The notes: generated by a model not told the origin, from the letters alone. A stretch of DNA of 64,000 nt from Scylla paramamosain (GCF_035594125.1 NC_087155.1:4565192-4629191), one strand, 5' to 3'; counted from the first letter of the stretch, positions 1 through 46,947 are shown. A program made the numbers and translations.

Positions 1-3736
<3,736 letters not shown>

Positions 3737-3843
3737 ATCAAGGAGTACCTTTTGCATAAGTAATGTCTTTTCATATATTGCAGCAACAAAATGAGAAAAC
3801 AGAAAACAGTGAATTACAAGGCAAGAAATGTTAATATGTTTAC

Positions 3844-29609
<25,766 letters not shown>

Positions 29610-30632
29610 CTTGAATATTAGATCATATGACTAATTAAAGCACCAAATGTCCCATTCTCTTTTCATTCATTCTGAAATGGAAAAGTACATTCCTACATAA
29701 CTGATTCATCTAACAATGACTAAAGAAATTGCATATACTTAAAGATACATATTGCTGTTAGGATTGTGTCAAAGAAATCAATCCTGACAGCCATGTAAAT
29801 TTGCTGATAATAACATAGCACAAATATACCATAACACACTAATGCATGAGGCACATGTATTGATATCCAAAGGTACTATGAATTCAAGAAAAATTGCAAT
29901 CACCCTTCTCTCAGTAACCAACAACTTAACACCCCCATTCAAACTATCTTCAACTTCCACACATGAATTAATAATCTCAATCGGCAACATTCCTCCAGCT
30001 ATCCAATGCTAGCTGTCTTAAATAACCAATGGTAGCTCTTGGCTGTGCAGCAACTTACTTATGACTAAGCACTTAAGTCAGTCTATTGTAGTGCATGTTG
30101 GTTAATTAATAAAGCTAATTCTTAACAATATCTACCTTGTTCTATGATGGACATGTATGCTTTTCTTTATTTTTCAAAATATTTTCAGAGACAGCTTCAA
30201 TTTTTCCCACAAAGATACAGGTGGAATTCAGTGCTCCTCAGTCAAGAAATTGTGATGTGAGGTTTCAACAGCATCCTTCTATAATAATAGGTTATTAAGT
30301 GATGTTAGCCAGATGGAATGTGCCTTTACTGGATTCCCCAATGAGAGGTGGGTGTAATCTTTGAAAGCTCTATGAAAGTAGCCCTAGATCTCCCCAAAAG
30401 TTTATTAATGTAATCCAACGTAATGTCCTCCAGTAAATCTAATTCTATAAAACAATTCCATAATTTTATTTATTTATATATTTATTTTTTCCAATGTATA
30501 ATAAGCTTAGGTAATTCTAAGAAAGCAGTGTTTAGGATGAGAAAGTAAATACATTCAACCGAACACTAACCAGAGGAGATCTGTCCTCTCCTGTGGACTA
30601 TCCCTTGGACTCATGCTAAAGAAGATGTTTGC

Positions 30633-30669
<37 letters not shown>

Positions 30670-31270
30670 ATGAATAAAATTAATTTATTCTGTCATCTTT
30701 TGGCCAATTTGTGACAAAGTTTTACAGCAAAATTCTTAAAAATAAACAAATTATAACAATATCCCTTTCCCCTCTCCCATTGTATGATGTGTCACACTTA
30801 GAGGTGCCATGTGCACATACTTCACTGCCCTGTCCTATCTTGCCTCATCTGTCTCTCTTTTTCCTCTTACCTGCATTACTACTACCATGGGAAAGCCATC
30901 AAGAAGGAAGCATGTAAATAAACTACAGATGTATCAGATATCAGAATTCTGAGGTCCATGGATGCAGATGTGTGTGCAGATGTCATGTGTACGTATTTTG
31001 TGGATGCAGATGTGGATATAAAATTCTAACATCCTCACAGATGCAGATGTGTTCAGGATTTTGGTATAAACTCACTATATAGCAAAAATTATTGCCAAAT
31101 GACCAATGCGATAAGTGCTCAGTACTGCCAGTTCATTTTTTTTCAGTCTTATTTTTGTATAATTACATAATATAAAGTTACGAATGAAGCACTGAAATCT
31201 TTCTTGTGAACTTTAAGAGGGAGTAAGGTCTGTATGTACAGGCATGCATAATGTAAATATATATTGTCTA
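29610..31270. other. Upstream region of the PDZD8-like start exon
   Basis: No coding similarity seen. It contains an (AAAT)n stretch (about 30,634-30,677) and a GATGCAGATG-rich block (about 30,950-31,070) resembling one at 41,820-41,940. No convincing TATA/initiator arrangement could be tied to the start codon at 29,609. Confidence 0.45.
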
Positions 31271-31296
31271 CACACACACACACACACACACACACA
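31271..31296 (+). repeat. (CA)n before LINE-A6
   Basis: Thirteen CA units, followed directly by GTTACTGAAAATTTTACTCC, the first LINE-A6 sequence. Confidence 0.95.
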
Positions 31297-31298
31297 GT

Positions 31299-31985
<687 letters not shown>

Positions 31986-32039
<54 letters not shown>

Positions 32040-32078
32040 ACACACACACACAAGCACACACACACACACACACATGCA

Positions 32079-32145
<67 letters not shown>
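31986..32145 (+). repeat. (CA)n between LINE-A6 and LINE-A7, interrupted
   Basis: About 75 CA units with a few interruptions (CCACAC, CAAGCAC, CATGCAGAC). It is both the tail of LINE-A6 and the upstream flank of LINE-A7. Confidence 0.97.
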
Positions 32146-32147
<2 letters not shown>

Positions 32148-35100
32148 TCACGGCAGACAGAGAAATCAACGCAAACAGGTGCTCCTAAAAATCCAGCCAT
32201 CTATGTGGCTTAGAGCTCCCCTAGTGGAAATACAGAGGTGAGAGTTCACAGTGGTTTTACTCGTTGCTGTCCCATCTCCAAAAGTGTTTTGTAGAAAGCA
32301 GTTAAATTGTTATAATGAGCAGTGAAGAGGGGGCTACTTCGGTCCCCACTATGTTGTTTACACCAACGGGGACTGTCCCAAAGACGAGACAGAGAGACTT
32401 CTCGGGATTAGGGGAAGGGGACCAAAGGGTTGGGGAAGCAATGATGAGAAGGAGAATTATCACCAAAATGAAAGAAATAAAGGACAGATTTGACAAGATG
32501 GAGAAGATGGTTAAAACTTTGATCACTGAGAAGGGGGTATGGAAAGGTGCATACAACAATCTACATAAAAAACCTAACGTTATGTGAAAAGAAATCAATG
32601 GAACATGAAGGCAAAGTGGGAGAGTTAAATGTAAAACAAGAAAATTGGAAGAAAGGACAAGAGGAAGAAAAGATTAATTTTAGAAAAACTGTGGAGGAAC
32701 AAACAAAGGCAAAAACAACACAAAGATAACAGAAAAAGTTGTTCAAGTTATAAAACAAAAAGAAAACTTGGTGAGAGACACTATGGATAAGAAAAAACTG
32801 GTATTTGGCCTGAAGGAAGAGCGTACACCTCAGAGGAGTGAAAGAGAAAAGAAGAAAAAGAGATGTGTGGAAAAATTAGTGGAGACATTACAAGAAGAAA
32901 AAGAGCTGACTGGAGAGATCGTAGAAATTAAAAGATTGGGTAGATACTCGTATGTTGAGGGTGGACAGTGTCCAATGAAAGTAAAGTTTAGGTCACAAGT
33001 GGCAGCTGAAGAAACACTGAGTAAATCCTGGCCAAGGTAGAAGAATACAAACAGGTGTGGATAAAAAGAGATAGAACCAGAGAAGAGAGAGATACTATAA
33101 ATGAACTAAGAAAAGAAACAAATGAAAAAAAAACGGAAAACTATCAGAGGCAGGGAAAAAAAAAAAAAACACGTTCTTTTGAAGGGTCATGGACATGAGG
33201 TTGAGAAAGTGGTACAGGAGGGAAGTAAATGCGGAAGGGGAAGACTAAAAGTAGCATACACGAACATAAATGGACTAATGTCAGCAGTGGTGAAACTAGA
33301 AGACTATTTAAAAGAGAAACCGGACATCATGGGAATTGTTGAAACTAAATTGGCAAGTGGAGGGAATATATTAAATATTGGTGAAGGAAAATACTACCTC
33401 TGAAAGAGAAATAGAAAGAATAAACGGGGAGGTGTGATGCTTCCAGTTAGGAAGCCTCCTCCATCCCATCTGTAACATTTGGGATGGAGGAGGCAGAAGT
33501 ATTGAAAATAAGCTTAAGACAGAATATGGGAAGATGACATAATATTGTGATGACTTATGTTCCTCCCTATTCCAACTCTTAGACAGAGGATGAATATAAT
33601 AAAAATGCTTGAGGACACGAGGACATGTTTGGCAGAGCTGCTTGAGGAAAATGACGATATACTCCTGATGGGGGACTTTAACTCTAAAGAGGTATCTTTG
33701 GAGAATTGGACCACAGAAGGCAGTGAGTCATCATGGGGGAACAAGCTACTAGACCTGGCTGTTGAAAATTTCCTGACACAATGGGTTACAGATGACACAA
33801 GATTTAGGGGAAATGAAGCACCTTCAAGGCTTGATCTAATTTTCACCAAGGAACAAGTAATTGTAGAAGACCTTAAATATATAAACCCAACAGGAAAAAG
33901 TGATTATGTGCTGATTCAGTTCACAGTTATGGATAATAACCTCAGTATAAGAAAAGAGGACCACAGAAGAGAATGGCTAAACTACAGCAAGACTAACTTT
34001 GGACAACTTAGGAAGTATTTCAAAGAAGTGAATTGGAACATAGTTATTCAAAAGGAGGATAGCTTTCCTGAACATTTATAATAAGAGAAGTAGAGAAATG
34101 GGTATCCAAAAGATCAACAGAGAACCTTTTCAAAAAGGACTGGTGCAACAGATGTGCAACAACTATATTGGAGAGAGAAAAAGCATGGAACAAGTGAAAG
34201 AAAAACAAGAGACTGGGCCTGTGGAACAATTATATAAGGAAGAGGAACAAATGTGTCAAAACTCGCAGAGATGAGCAGGAAATTTTTGAAAAGAATGTTG
34301 CGGAGAAATGTAAAGACCAACCAAAATTATCTTATAAATTCATCAATGGAAAATTAAAGAGTAAAGATGAAATAAGCACGGTAAAAGCTGAAGAAACAGT
34401 GGAAGACCCAAAAGAGGTAGCTGAAGTGTTTAACAGATACTTCCACTCTGTGTTTACTAAGGAAAATTATTTCAGAGGTGAGAGGACAGCATTAGAAAAA
34501 GGGACTGACCTAAAGGAGATTAAAACATCAGAAGAAGAAGTAAAGAATATGTTGGAAGACCTGGATGTAAGGAAAGCAATGGGTCCTGATGATGTATCAA
34601 GTTGGATTTTTAAAAGAGTGTAGCTCACAATTAGTCTCAGTGCTGCACAATATAATTAGCACCACCATGGTAAAAGGTAGAGTACCCATAGACTGGAAAC
34701 AGGCAGATATTACCCCAATTCACAAGATTGGAAGTAAAGAAGATCCATTAAATTATAGACCTGTATCGCTCACACGTGTGGTGGTGAAGATTTGTGAAAA
34801 GATCATCAAGAACAAATGGGTGAAATACCTAGAAGACAACAAGGTGATAACAGAGAAACAGTTTGGTTTCAGAAAAGGAAGATCTTGTGTTACGAATTTG
34901 ATGAGTTTCTACTCAAGAGTAATAGATATAGTGCAAGAGAGAGATGGATGGGCCAACTGCATATGCTTAGATCTGAGAAAAGCATTTGATAAAGTTCCGC
35001 ACAGAAGATTAATATGGAAATTGGAAAAAATTGGAGGACTCGGTGGATCACTGTTAAAGTGGATTTTTTTTTTTTTTTTTTTTTATGTAGGAAGGATACT

Positions 35101-35177
35101 GGCCAAGGGCAACAAAAATCCATTAAAAAAAAAATGCCCACTGAAATGCCAGTCCCATAAAAGGGTCAAAGCAGTGG

Positions 35178-37211
35178 TCAAAAATTGGTGGATAAGTGTC
35201 TTGAAACCTCCCTCTTGAAGGAATTCAAGTCATAGGAAGGTGGAAATACAGAACCAGGCAGGGAGTTCCAGAGTTTACCAGAGAAAGGGATGAATGATTG
35301 AGAATACTGGTTAACTCTTGCGTTAGAGAGGTGGACAGAATAGGGGTGAGAGAAAGAAGAAAGTCTTGTGCAGCGAGGCTGCGGAAGGAGGGGAGGCATG
35401 CAGTTAGCAAGATCAGAAGAGCAGTTGGCATGAAAATAGCGGTAGAAGACAGCTAGATATGCAACACTGCGGCGGTGAGAGAGGGGCTGAAGACAGTCAG
35501 TTAGAGGAGAGGAGTTGATGAGACGAAAAGCTTTTGATTCCACCCTGTCTAGAAGAGCAGTATGAGTGGAACCCCTCCAGACATGTGAAGCATACTCCAT
35601 ACATGGAAGGATAAGGCCCTTGTACAGAGTTAGCAGCTGGGGGGGTGAGAAAAACTGGCGGAGACGTCTCAGAACACCTAACTTCATAGAAGCTGTTTTA
35701 GCTAGAGATGAGATGTGAAGTTTCCAGTTCAGATTATAAGTAAAGGACAGACCGAGGATGTTCAGTGTAGAAGAGGGGAACAGTTGAGTGTCATTGAAGA
35801 AGAGGGGATAGTTGTCTGGAAGGTTGTGTCGAGTTGATAGATGGAGGAATTGAGTTTTTGAGGCATTGAACAATACCAAGTTTGCTCTGCCCCAATCAGA
35901 AATTTTACAAAGATCAGAAGTCAGGCGTTCTGTGGCTTCCCTGCGTGATATGTTTACCTCCTGAAGGGTTTGACGTCTATGAAAAGACGTGGAAAAGTGC
36001 AGGGTGGTATCATCAGCATAGGAGTGGATAGGACAAGAAGTTTGGTTTAGAAGATCATTAATGAATAATAAGAAGAGAGTGGGTGACAGGACAGAACCCT
36101 GAGGAACACCACTGTTAATAGATTTAGGAGAAGAACAGTGACCGTCTACCACAGCAGCAATAGAACGGTCAGAAAGGAAACTTGAGATGAAGTTACAGAG
36201 AGAAGGATAGAAACCATAGGAGGGTAGTTTGGAAATCAAAGCTTTGTGCCAGACTCTATCACAGGCTTTTGATATGTCCAAGGCAACAGCAAAAGTTTCA
36301 CCAAAATCTCTAAAAGAGGATGACCAAGACTCAGTAAGGAAAGCCAGAAGATCACCAGTAAAGCGGCCTTGACGGAACCCATACTGGCGATCAGATAGAA
36401 GGTTGTGAAGTGATAGATGTTTAAGAATCTTCCTGTTGAGGATAGATTCAAAAACTTTAGATAAGCAGGAAATTAAAGCAATAGGACGGTAGTTTGAGGG
36501 ATTAGAGCGGTCACCCTTTTTAGGAACAGGTTGAATGTAGGCAAACTTCCAGCAAGAAGGAAAGGTAGATGTTGACAGACAGAGCTGAAAGAGTTTGACT
36601 AGGCAAGGTGCAAGCACGGAGGCACAGTTTCGGAGAACAATAGGAGGGACCCCATCAGGTCCATAAGCCTTCCGAGGGTTTAGGCCAGCAAGGGCATGGA
36701 AAACATCATTACGAAGAATTTTAATACGTGGCATGAAGTAGTCAGAGGGTGGAGAAGAGGGAGGAACAAGCCCAGAATCGTCCAAGGTAGAGTTTTTAGC
36801 AAACGTTTGAGCAAAGAGTTCAGCTTTAGAAATAGATGTGATAGCAGTGGTGCCATCTGGTTGAAGTAGAGGAGGGAAAGAAGAAGAAGCAAAGTTATTG
36901 GAGATATTTTTGGCTAGATGCCAGAAATCACGAGGGGAGTTAGATCTTGAAAGGTTTTGACATTTTCTGTTAATGAAGGAGTTTTTGGCTAGTTGGAGAA
37001 CAGACTTGGCATGGTTCCGGGCATGCTTAGGGGGATCCTGAGGAGGGATTGGAGCAATAGGACAAGATAAAGATATGAGATTGTGATCGGAGGAGCCCAA
37101 CAGAGAAGAAAGGGTGACAGCATAAGCAGAAGGATTAGAGGTCAGGAAAAGGTCAAGAATGTTGGGCGTATCTCCAAGACAGTCAGGAATACGAGTAGGG
37201 TGTTGCACCAA
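35178..37211 (-). CDS. LINE-B3 endonuclease C-terminus and reverse transcriptase, 677-codon open frame
   Basis: The open frame runs from the EN end ([32 protein letters not shown]) through a linker ([18 protein letters not shown]) and the whole reverse transcriptase to the C-terminus HLSTNF. The catalytic YADD box is intact (YADDTTLHF), as are [12 protein letters not shown] and [24 protein letters not shown] has Cys where the LINE-B pattern suggests Phe. The usual role is target-primed reverse transcription. In its ancestral state it is continuous with the N-terminal EN at 39,891-40,358. Confidence 0.88.
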   Translation of the reverse strand: MVQHPTRIPDCLGDTPNILDLFLTSNPSAYAVTLSSLLGSSDHNLISLSCPIAPIPPQDPPKHARNHAKSVLQLAKNSFINRKCQNLSRSNSPRDFWHLAKNISNNFASSSFPPLLQPDGTTAITSISKAELFAQTFAKNSTLDDSGLVPPSSPPSDYFMPRIKILRNDVFHALAGLNPRKAYGPDGVPPIVLRNCASVLAPCLVKLFQLCLSTSTFPSCWKFAYIQPVPKKGDRSNPSNYRPIALISCLSKVFESILNRKILKHLSLHNLLSDRQYGFRQGRFTGDLLAFLTESWSSSFRDFGETFAVALDISKACDRVWHKALISKLPSYGFYPSLCNFISSFLSDRSIAAVVDGHCSSPKSINSGVPQGSVLSPTLFLLFINDLLNQTSCPIHSYADDTTLHFSTSFHRRQTLQEVNISRREATERLTSDLCKISDWGRANLVLFNASKTQFLHLSTRHNLPDNYPLFFNDTQLFPSSTLNILGLSFTYNLNWKLHISSLAKTASMKLGVLRRLRQFFSPPQLLTLYKGLILPCMEYASHVWRGSTHTALLDRVESKAFRLINSSPLTDCLQPLSHRRSVAYLAVFYRYFHANCSSDLANCMPPLLPQPRCTRLSSFSHPYSVHLSNARVNQYSQSFIPFSGKLWNSLPGSVFPPSYDLNSFKREVSRHLSTNF

Positions 37212-37627
37212 TTGCTCTAGGTCATGGAGGATAGCAAAGTTGTAGGCTAGTTCACCAGAATGGTCAGTGAAGGGAGAGGAAAGCTAAAGCTGGTGGTGAA
37301 CATTGAAGTCTCCAAGAATGGAGATCTCTGCGAAAGGGAAGAGGGTCAGAATGTGCTCCACTTTGGAAGTTAAGTACAGTAAAATCCCTCTCATCCGGCA
37401 TTTGAGTATCCGGCAGCTTCAAGTATCCGGCACATTTTTTCTCGAGCCTTAAAATCAATAAAAAAATCAACGTGTACTCATAAAATCAATTAAAATTCCC
37501 GCGTGAGGCATACTTTGTTCCCTCGCCACCAGAGCGCACTGCTTAGCGCCACCCACGGCCCACTGCACTGTGTTTACTCAGTGACTCAGTCCTGCGTGTG
37601 CACTGTTTATCGCCTGACGCCTTCATC

Positions 37628-39514
<1,887 letters not shown>

Positions 39515-41485
39515 GAGGTGTGGGGAGCGAAAAAGTGTCACAAACACTCGTACATTTTCATATCTTTATTGTATGCTATACATGTTGGCTAATATTGAAT
39601 AAAGCAAATAAGTGTATACATATTTTATTTTTGTAACCCATCAACTTATTTATAAGAGGAAAGTATTAAAGAGAATGTTAGTACAGTAGTATTGTGTGTT
39701 GGTGAGTGTGAGGTGGCAGCGCGGGTGGCGACGCGCGGAACGGCGATCAGCTGATCTTTGTTATGGTAAGATGCGTGAGTGTAGGTGGTGATTGTGGACA
39801 TAATTTCACTTCTATTCAAGTATCCGGCAACTTCTGGTATCCGGCATGTCGGCGGTCCCGTTAATGCCGGATAAGAGGAATTTTACTGTAGTCAAAGAAT
39901 TTCTTATAGTCAGAGGAGTTAGGTGAGAGGTATACAACACAGATAAATTTAGTATGAGAGTGACACTGTAGTTGTAGCCAGATGGTGGAAAACTTGGAAG
40001 ATTCAAGAGCGTGGGCACGAGAGCAGGTTAAGTCATTGCGCACATAAACGCAACATCCAGCTTTAGATAAAAAATGAGGATAGAGAAAGTAGGAGGAAAC
40101 AGAAAAGGGGCTACTGTCAGTTGCCTCAGACACCTGAGTTTCAGTGAGGAAAAGAAGATGAGGTTTAGAAGAGGAGAGGTGGTGTTCTACAGATTGAAAA
40201 TTAGATCTTAGACTGCAAATGTTGCAGAAGTTAATGAAGAAAAAGTTGAGGGGGGTGTCAAGAAACTTAGGGTCGTCGACAGAAAGGCAGTCCGACCTGG
40301 GGACATTTATGGTCCCCTCCCCAGATGGGGACTCCGAGGCTGGTGTAGGAGTCGCCATGATGATTTTGAAATTTTTGAGTGAAGGATGTGTGTTATTAGG
40401 TGCTTGTAGTTTTGTGTGAAGGAAGAGAGTTGCCTTTAGAGGGCAGGCTGTCACTGCCCCCTTGTGTTATGAGACACAAAGGGAAACTTTCAGTGAGGTC
40501 ACAGCTGGGTTTAATGATAAGTTTACAGCACCCCCTGAACAGTGCTTTAGACCTCACTGGGAGTAATTATCATTTCGGCAGGTGTCTACTGCCTCCTCCT
40601 GATGCTGATGACACTAAGATTATGAGGAAAGTAACAAATGAAGAGGACTGCAATGCTTTAAATCAGGACTTAATTAAGATTGATGAATGGTTATTGCGGT
40701 GGAACATGGAGTTTAATGCTAAAAAAAAAAATGTAGTGTGATGAGGTTTGGAAAAGTGCGAGAAGACCAGTTGGCAACTATTAGGGAATGAGGAAATCTC
40801 TATAAGATCAGAAGAAAAGACCTAGGAGTAATTATTACTGATAATTTGTCATTTGGGAAGCACATAAACAAAATTATAGGAGAAACATATAATCTGCTGA
40901 GAAACATCAAGATAGCATTCTCCTATATTGATGAAGATATGATAAAAAAAAACAGATAACAACAATGATATGTTTGAGATTGGAGTATGCAGCATTAGTG
41001 TGGTTGCCAAGTTCAAAAAAGGATACAAGAAAGTTGGAGAGAATCCAGAGAGCTGCAACTAAAATCCCTGCAAACTTAAGAGAGTATAGTTATGAGGAAA
41101 GGTTGAAGAAATTGGGTCTGACTACACTAGAAAAAAGGAGGGAAAGAGGTGATTTGATAGTAATATATTGAATACTGGAAGGAATGGAAAAGTTGGACAG
41201 AGAAAACCTAATGATACCAGATACGAGAGACACAAGAGGACATGGAAGGAAATTGAAAAGGAGTGTTTAGAGAAGAGACATCAAGAAACATAGCTTTCCC
41301 CACAGTAGTATAACAGTGTGGAATGAACTTAAGAATGAGACTGTGTGTGCAAAAACAATTCATAAATTTAAAGAAAATCTAGATAAAAGTCGATATGGAG
41401 ACGGGACAGCACGAGCCTAGTGTGGCTTTTGTCCTGTATTTCACAACTAGGTAAACAACTAGGTAAACACACACACACATGCACA

Positions 41486-43250
41486 CATTCTCAGTCACAC
41501 ACACATTCTCTCTCTCTCTCTCTCTCCTTGCCAGCCAAGCAGCTTCTCTTCATACTTAAGTAAATGTGCAATATTACATACAGTATATTTATGTATACAG
41601 TATTATTACATAGTACATACATACATAATTTTACATATTTATATGATACATACATAGTCACCATGTAAAATTCTCTCCCTCCTTCTGCCTTTCTGAATAG
41701 CTCTTGACATTTTTAGTAGATAATTAAGTAAACATGCATTAATTCATTTTCTTCAACTTTGCAAGTTCTGCACTCTGTAGTCAGTAATGTATAAAATGTA
41801 GCCACCACATACTCTTTGGGTGTGATGCAAATGTGGATGCAGATGCAGATATTTATTTAATCACAAATGCAGATGCAAATGTTCAATTTATCAGAACAGC
41901 AGATGAGGATGATAGAAACTATGCAGATGTAGATGCGGACATCCAATACACCTCTAAAACAGACAAAACATGAAAAGAGCACAGAAGGCAAGAATAAAAG
42001 AGAAAACAGAATGAATGTGAATCACCCCATTGCAGTGCTGCTGCCTGACCCTCTCTTGCTCTACCACCACCCAAATTCACATTGCCACCCCACCTACTGA
42101 CCTGATAAGTCATGAGAGATCAGGCACCCTACTCAGCACCTTTGCTATTCCCTCACACATCTACCTCACCACAACCATCTACTTCATAAGAGCATTCTTT
42201 ACCATCAGCAGAAGCTTCATTACCATCACCTATTTATCATAAGAAACACTACTTGAATATGAGAAGGAAACAAAGAGAGTTGTTAACAAAAAAGAAGAAA
42301 ATCAAAAAGAAACTAGATTTCAACAAGAAGTATGAGCCAGGAAGACATCAGTGGACCTGGCCACAATGAGGGAGATGGTGCCTCCTGACACCCTCACCTT
42401 CGAACAAATAACACCTTACAAAAGGAGAGACCAAGTACCAGCTAAACTCTACAATGCCATGTTAATACCATATACATATTGCTGTGCAATGACTCCATGA
42501 ATGATGTAGACCTGCAAAACTGATGCTGACTTAAAAAAAAAAAAAAAAAAAAAAAAACTTGCCACAATAAAAGGGAAAGTAATAGCCTGTCTCTCTTTCC
42601 AAATATCTGAGTTCCTCTTTTTCTATCTTCTGTGCAATAAAACTCCACAACCATTTCACTGATTCTGATGAAGCTTTTTGTATATGAGAGAGATAAATTT
42701 ACATTTTTTTGTTATATATCTGCACAAAATTTAAACTATAATAAACAAGAATAATAGTATTATGTGAAATTGGAAGAAATCTACAAATTTAGCTAACACT
42801 TTCTCTTAAGAATGGTGTATCAAAGTTTTTTTATTTAATTTTTTCATCAGTATTATATTGCAGATAAAAACATTATATCAATTCTTGTAGAAAAAAAAAA
42901 GAAAAAAAAATCCCTGTCTAGAAATTTATACAGAAGATAATATGAAACTTGGCAGGTTACATTTCCTTATTAGAATCCATAACAAAAATTTCATAAAAAT
43001 AGCATTTTTAACCCATACAGTGTTTAGTATGTATCTCTTAGGGAAATGTTTTGTACGTATATATGCAATTAAATTTTTTAGCCATATTATGCCCTTCAAT
43101 TTTGTTGTATATACTGTATTTTTTCTTGTAAAAAGTATCTAATAATTACCATGCATCAAATGCAGCCATATTACAGATGCCTAGGCCTGCAAGCCTACGC
43201 TTATAGGTGTGGAGTTGAAGCAGTAGTACACTAAGCACAGGTATTGTTAC
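41486..43250. other. Intergenic stretch without recognised genes
   Basis: A short CT tract (41,508-41,526), a GATGCAGATG-rich block (about 41,820-41,940), an A tract (42,534-42,557) and AT-rich unique-looking sequence. Open frames here are short and low in complexity. Confidence 0.5.
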
Positions 43251-43259
43251 TACTAATAA

Positions 43260-43262
<3 letters not shown>

Positions 43263-43334
<72 letters not shown>

Positions 43335-43405
43335 TCCCTTCCTTCCTATCCCCTTCCCTTCCCTTCTTCCCCATATCTGCCCTCCCTCCATCCATCCCAT
43401 TCCCC

Positions 43406-43491
<86 letters not shown>
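43263..43491 (+). repeat. Two (TC)n arrays with a pyrimidine-rich spacer
   Basis: TC dinucleotides at about 43,263-43,332 and 43,411-43,491, joined by C/T-only sequence (CCTTCCC and CCCTTCTT words) and followed by a purine-rich stretch (43,550-43,700). The block is a long polypyrimidine/polypurine asymmetry of about 450 bp. Confidence 0.95.
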
Positions 43492-43494
<3 letters not shown>

Positions 43495-43744
43495 CCTTCC
43501 CCTTCTATGCCCTCCTCTCCTTTCCTCTCCCTTATCTTTATATCTGACAGATAAGGAGGAGGGGAGGTGAAAGGGAGGGAGGTTCGAGACAAGACAAAAG
43601 AGGATGGGAGAGGAAAGAAAAAAGGGGGAAGGGACACAACTGGGGAAGGAGAGTACTTGAGGCAGGGAAGTGGAGGAAGGATGGAGGAGGATGGAAAGAT
43701 GGGGAGAAAGTAGAAGAAATAAATATAAGCAGCATGAATAAATA

Positions 43745-44046
<302 letters not shown>

Positions 44047-44049
44047 AAC

Positions 44050-44516
44050 AGATGCATTTTGCTCCCAATATAAAGTGACTTTATGGAGAAATCACAGCAT
44101 TAACTGGAAGAGGACATCACCAGGAAGGCCTAGAGATATGGTTAGTAGGGTCTGAGTGAGTGTGGTCTGTAGGTGAGGAAACAGTGAGTACTGTGGATTT
44201 ATAGCCCCAGCTGACAGGGCAATTTTCTACATTTTCATCAAGAGGTGATATGAACTATGATGGTTTTAGTGACAATGACTGAAATGAAAGTAAGATTGGG
44301 TTCTTGAAAATGAGATTAAGAAAAGTGGAAACTGATGCAGAACAGCTGGAGGAGATGAAAGTGGTGTTGGAAATGGTAAATTCCCTCCAGGATAAGCTGG
44401 AACAGCTACAAAAAAATGGTGATATTTTCAAGCTGAAAACAAAACTGGAGGTGAGAGTGAGAGAACAACAAAATATTATAGTGGAGCAGATAACAGTAAT
44501 TTTTCACATGAATTAA
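44050..44516 (+). mobile_element. Possible LINE ORF1 remnant (coiled coil)
   Basis: Directly after the CA tail of LINE-A8 comes sequence whose frame at 44,304-44,516 encodes an amphipathic Glu/Lys/Leu coiled coil (EEMKVVLEMVNSLQDKLEQL) like the N-terminal part of LINE ORF1 proteins. No reverse transcriptase follows. The position after a CA tail matches the start of other LINE-A copies, but I cannot align it to them with confidence. Confidence 0.35.
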
Positions 44517-45489
44517 GCACCAATTTTGACCTGGTGGTTCCCAAGGGTCCACTCAATAAATCTGCCTGATGTGCCACTTGAAAATCCAAGATGGTAGTAA
44601 TTTTCAAGATGGTCACCAAAACTATCATCCAAAGTCATATCTTCCCATACAAATGTATGTAGTCAATGGATTTGAATGATCTTTGTATTAATTTCCATGT
44701 TTTCTTTCATGCTGAATCTAATTTCCCTAGTTTCAAAAGCTCCTGTGGATATTTTTGACATTTTTTTGGCTGTTTTGGTTAGTTTTGTTATCTTCTACTA
44801 CATGTTGAGCAGGGAAATCTTTCATTATACATGTACATAGCAATAGTTTGTTAGTGCATGGGGTGCAGGGTAACAGTTTGTTAGTGCATGGGGTGTAGGG
44901 TATAGTAGTAGAAATAGTATCTTTGTTTCAGCAGTCAGCCACATCCTCTGGATGGACTAACTGGCACTAGTCCTCACTGCTCTACCTAACTCTTACCTAT
45001 GGCTTCAAGAAATTGCTTGTGCACAGCAACGGTCACACCCTGGTACCCTGTATTGCCTCATAGGCTAAACTAGGTGAGGGTGGCACAATGAGAATCTCTG
45101 TGTGTGATAAGCATGTTTTGCTCAAAACTTCTAAGTGCATGAAGAAAACAAACCTGCACCTGACAACACACCTCTGACCTGCTTGATCCACAAAGCCATT
45201 TACCTAAAGGAGTGATTGTCGGGCACTACTAGGGCACACTGGTGACAACTGCTGCTAGTGATCAGTGTTTGTTTGTGTGTGTGTTCTACTTTCCTGCATA
45301 ATCTCATAATAAAACTATAAAGACATAATGCCAGTGCTCAGTAAGTGCAGTAGCTCAGTTCAATCTTGTGTTGACACAATACGTGAAATTAAAAGCTTTA
45401 CCAAAGATCACTAATTTCAACTGATCTGCAAGGAGGTTATATGGAGCATTTCAGAGATGGGAAGCATAACATTTACAAAAGGTGGTAAG

Positions 45490-45490
<1 letters not shown>
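44517..45490. other. Intergenic stretch with a short tandem duplication
   Basis: No coding signal. The phrase AGTTTGTTAGTGCATGGGGT occurs twice in tandem (about 44,845 and 44,876). Confidence 0.5.

Positions 45491-45492
<2 letters not shown>

Positions 45493-45536
<44 letters not shown>
45493..45536 (+). repeat. (TC)n microsatellite
   Basis: About 22 TC units. Confidence 0.96.
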
Positions 45537-45539
<3 letters not shown>

Positions 45540-45793
45540 ACAGGGTAATCCCACTATTGTCTATTATTATGATCTGAGAGGTTGGGTGAGTATGAGTGGC
45601 TACATTGGAAGTAATTTCAGGTAAGAGTTGCCATGGCAGCAGACTTCCACCCTCCTCTCCACAACCCACCCAGCCACCCCCACCCACATCAGCTGTTTTA
45701 CTGGATACTGAGTTCAAGGTGAAGATTGACAAGTTCATCACCACAGCTCTGTATACATGCTACCCATGAAACTAGAAGATAAAGGGTAGACAA

Positions 45794-46450
<657 letters not shown>

Positions 46451-46618
46451 CCATTTGTAAACACTAAGCAATCATACACCCAGTAAGAGCACCCAGTCAC
46501 GTAAGCTGATAAGCTCTTGTCTGCACGCTGCAGTGCAGATTTACCAAAGTTGCAAGGTTTTTGTTTTGTAGAGGGTAGCTAGCTAACCCCCTCGACCCTC
46601 CCCCACCCACTGTAGTGA

Positions 46619-46710
46619 CATGAGTGACTAACACCAGATTGGTTGCTGCCTGACTTCCCCCCCACCCCCTGGAAGGCAGGCAGCAGCCAATCTGGTGTTA
46701 GTCACTCATG
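46619..46710. repeat. Long hairpin, 34-bp arms, C-rich loop
   Basis: The arm at 46619-46652 and the arm at 46677-46710 are reverse complements with a single mismatch. Both contain GACTAACACCAGATTGG or its complement. The 24-nt loop is rich in C. The pairing is easily checked by eye. Confidence 0.93.
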
Positions 46711-46947
46711 ACTATTAGCCTGCAATGCTATATGGATATATCAAACATTTTATGTAAAAGGTTACAGATTTATTTTCTGATAGAGGCTGTTAGCCTGCAA
46801 TGTTATATAGGTATACATCACTAGGTAAAAGTATACTTATTACAGATTTATCTGCTGACAAAAGGCTATTAGCCTGTAATGCTTTATGGATATATTATAT
46901 AGGTAATAATTATGAAGGTTTTATTATAGTTTTATTTGCTGAGAAGG
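46711..46947 (+). repeat. Three diverged tandem units of about 78-83 bp
   Basis: Each unit begins CTRTTAGCCTGYAATGYT and TATRG and ends with a TTTAT-TGCTGA-like word (starts near 46,711, 46,787 and 46,866). Identity falls toward the centre of each unit. Confidence 0.75.

Noticed and set aside
44304..44516. A host coiled-coil gene
   Set aside because: Short, without splice context, next to a LINE-A tail; better explained as a LINE ORF1 remnant, and even that is uncertain.
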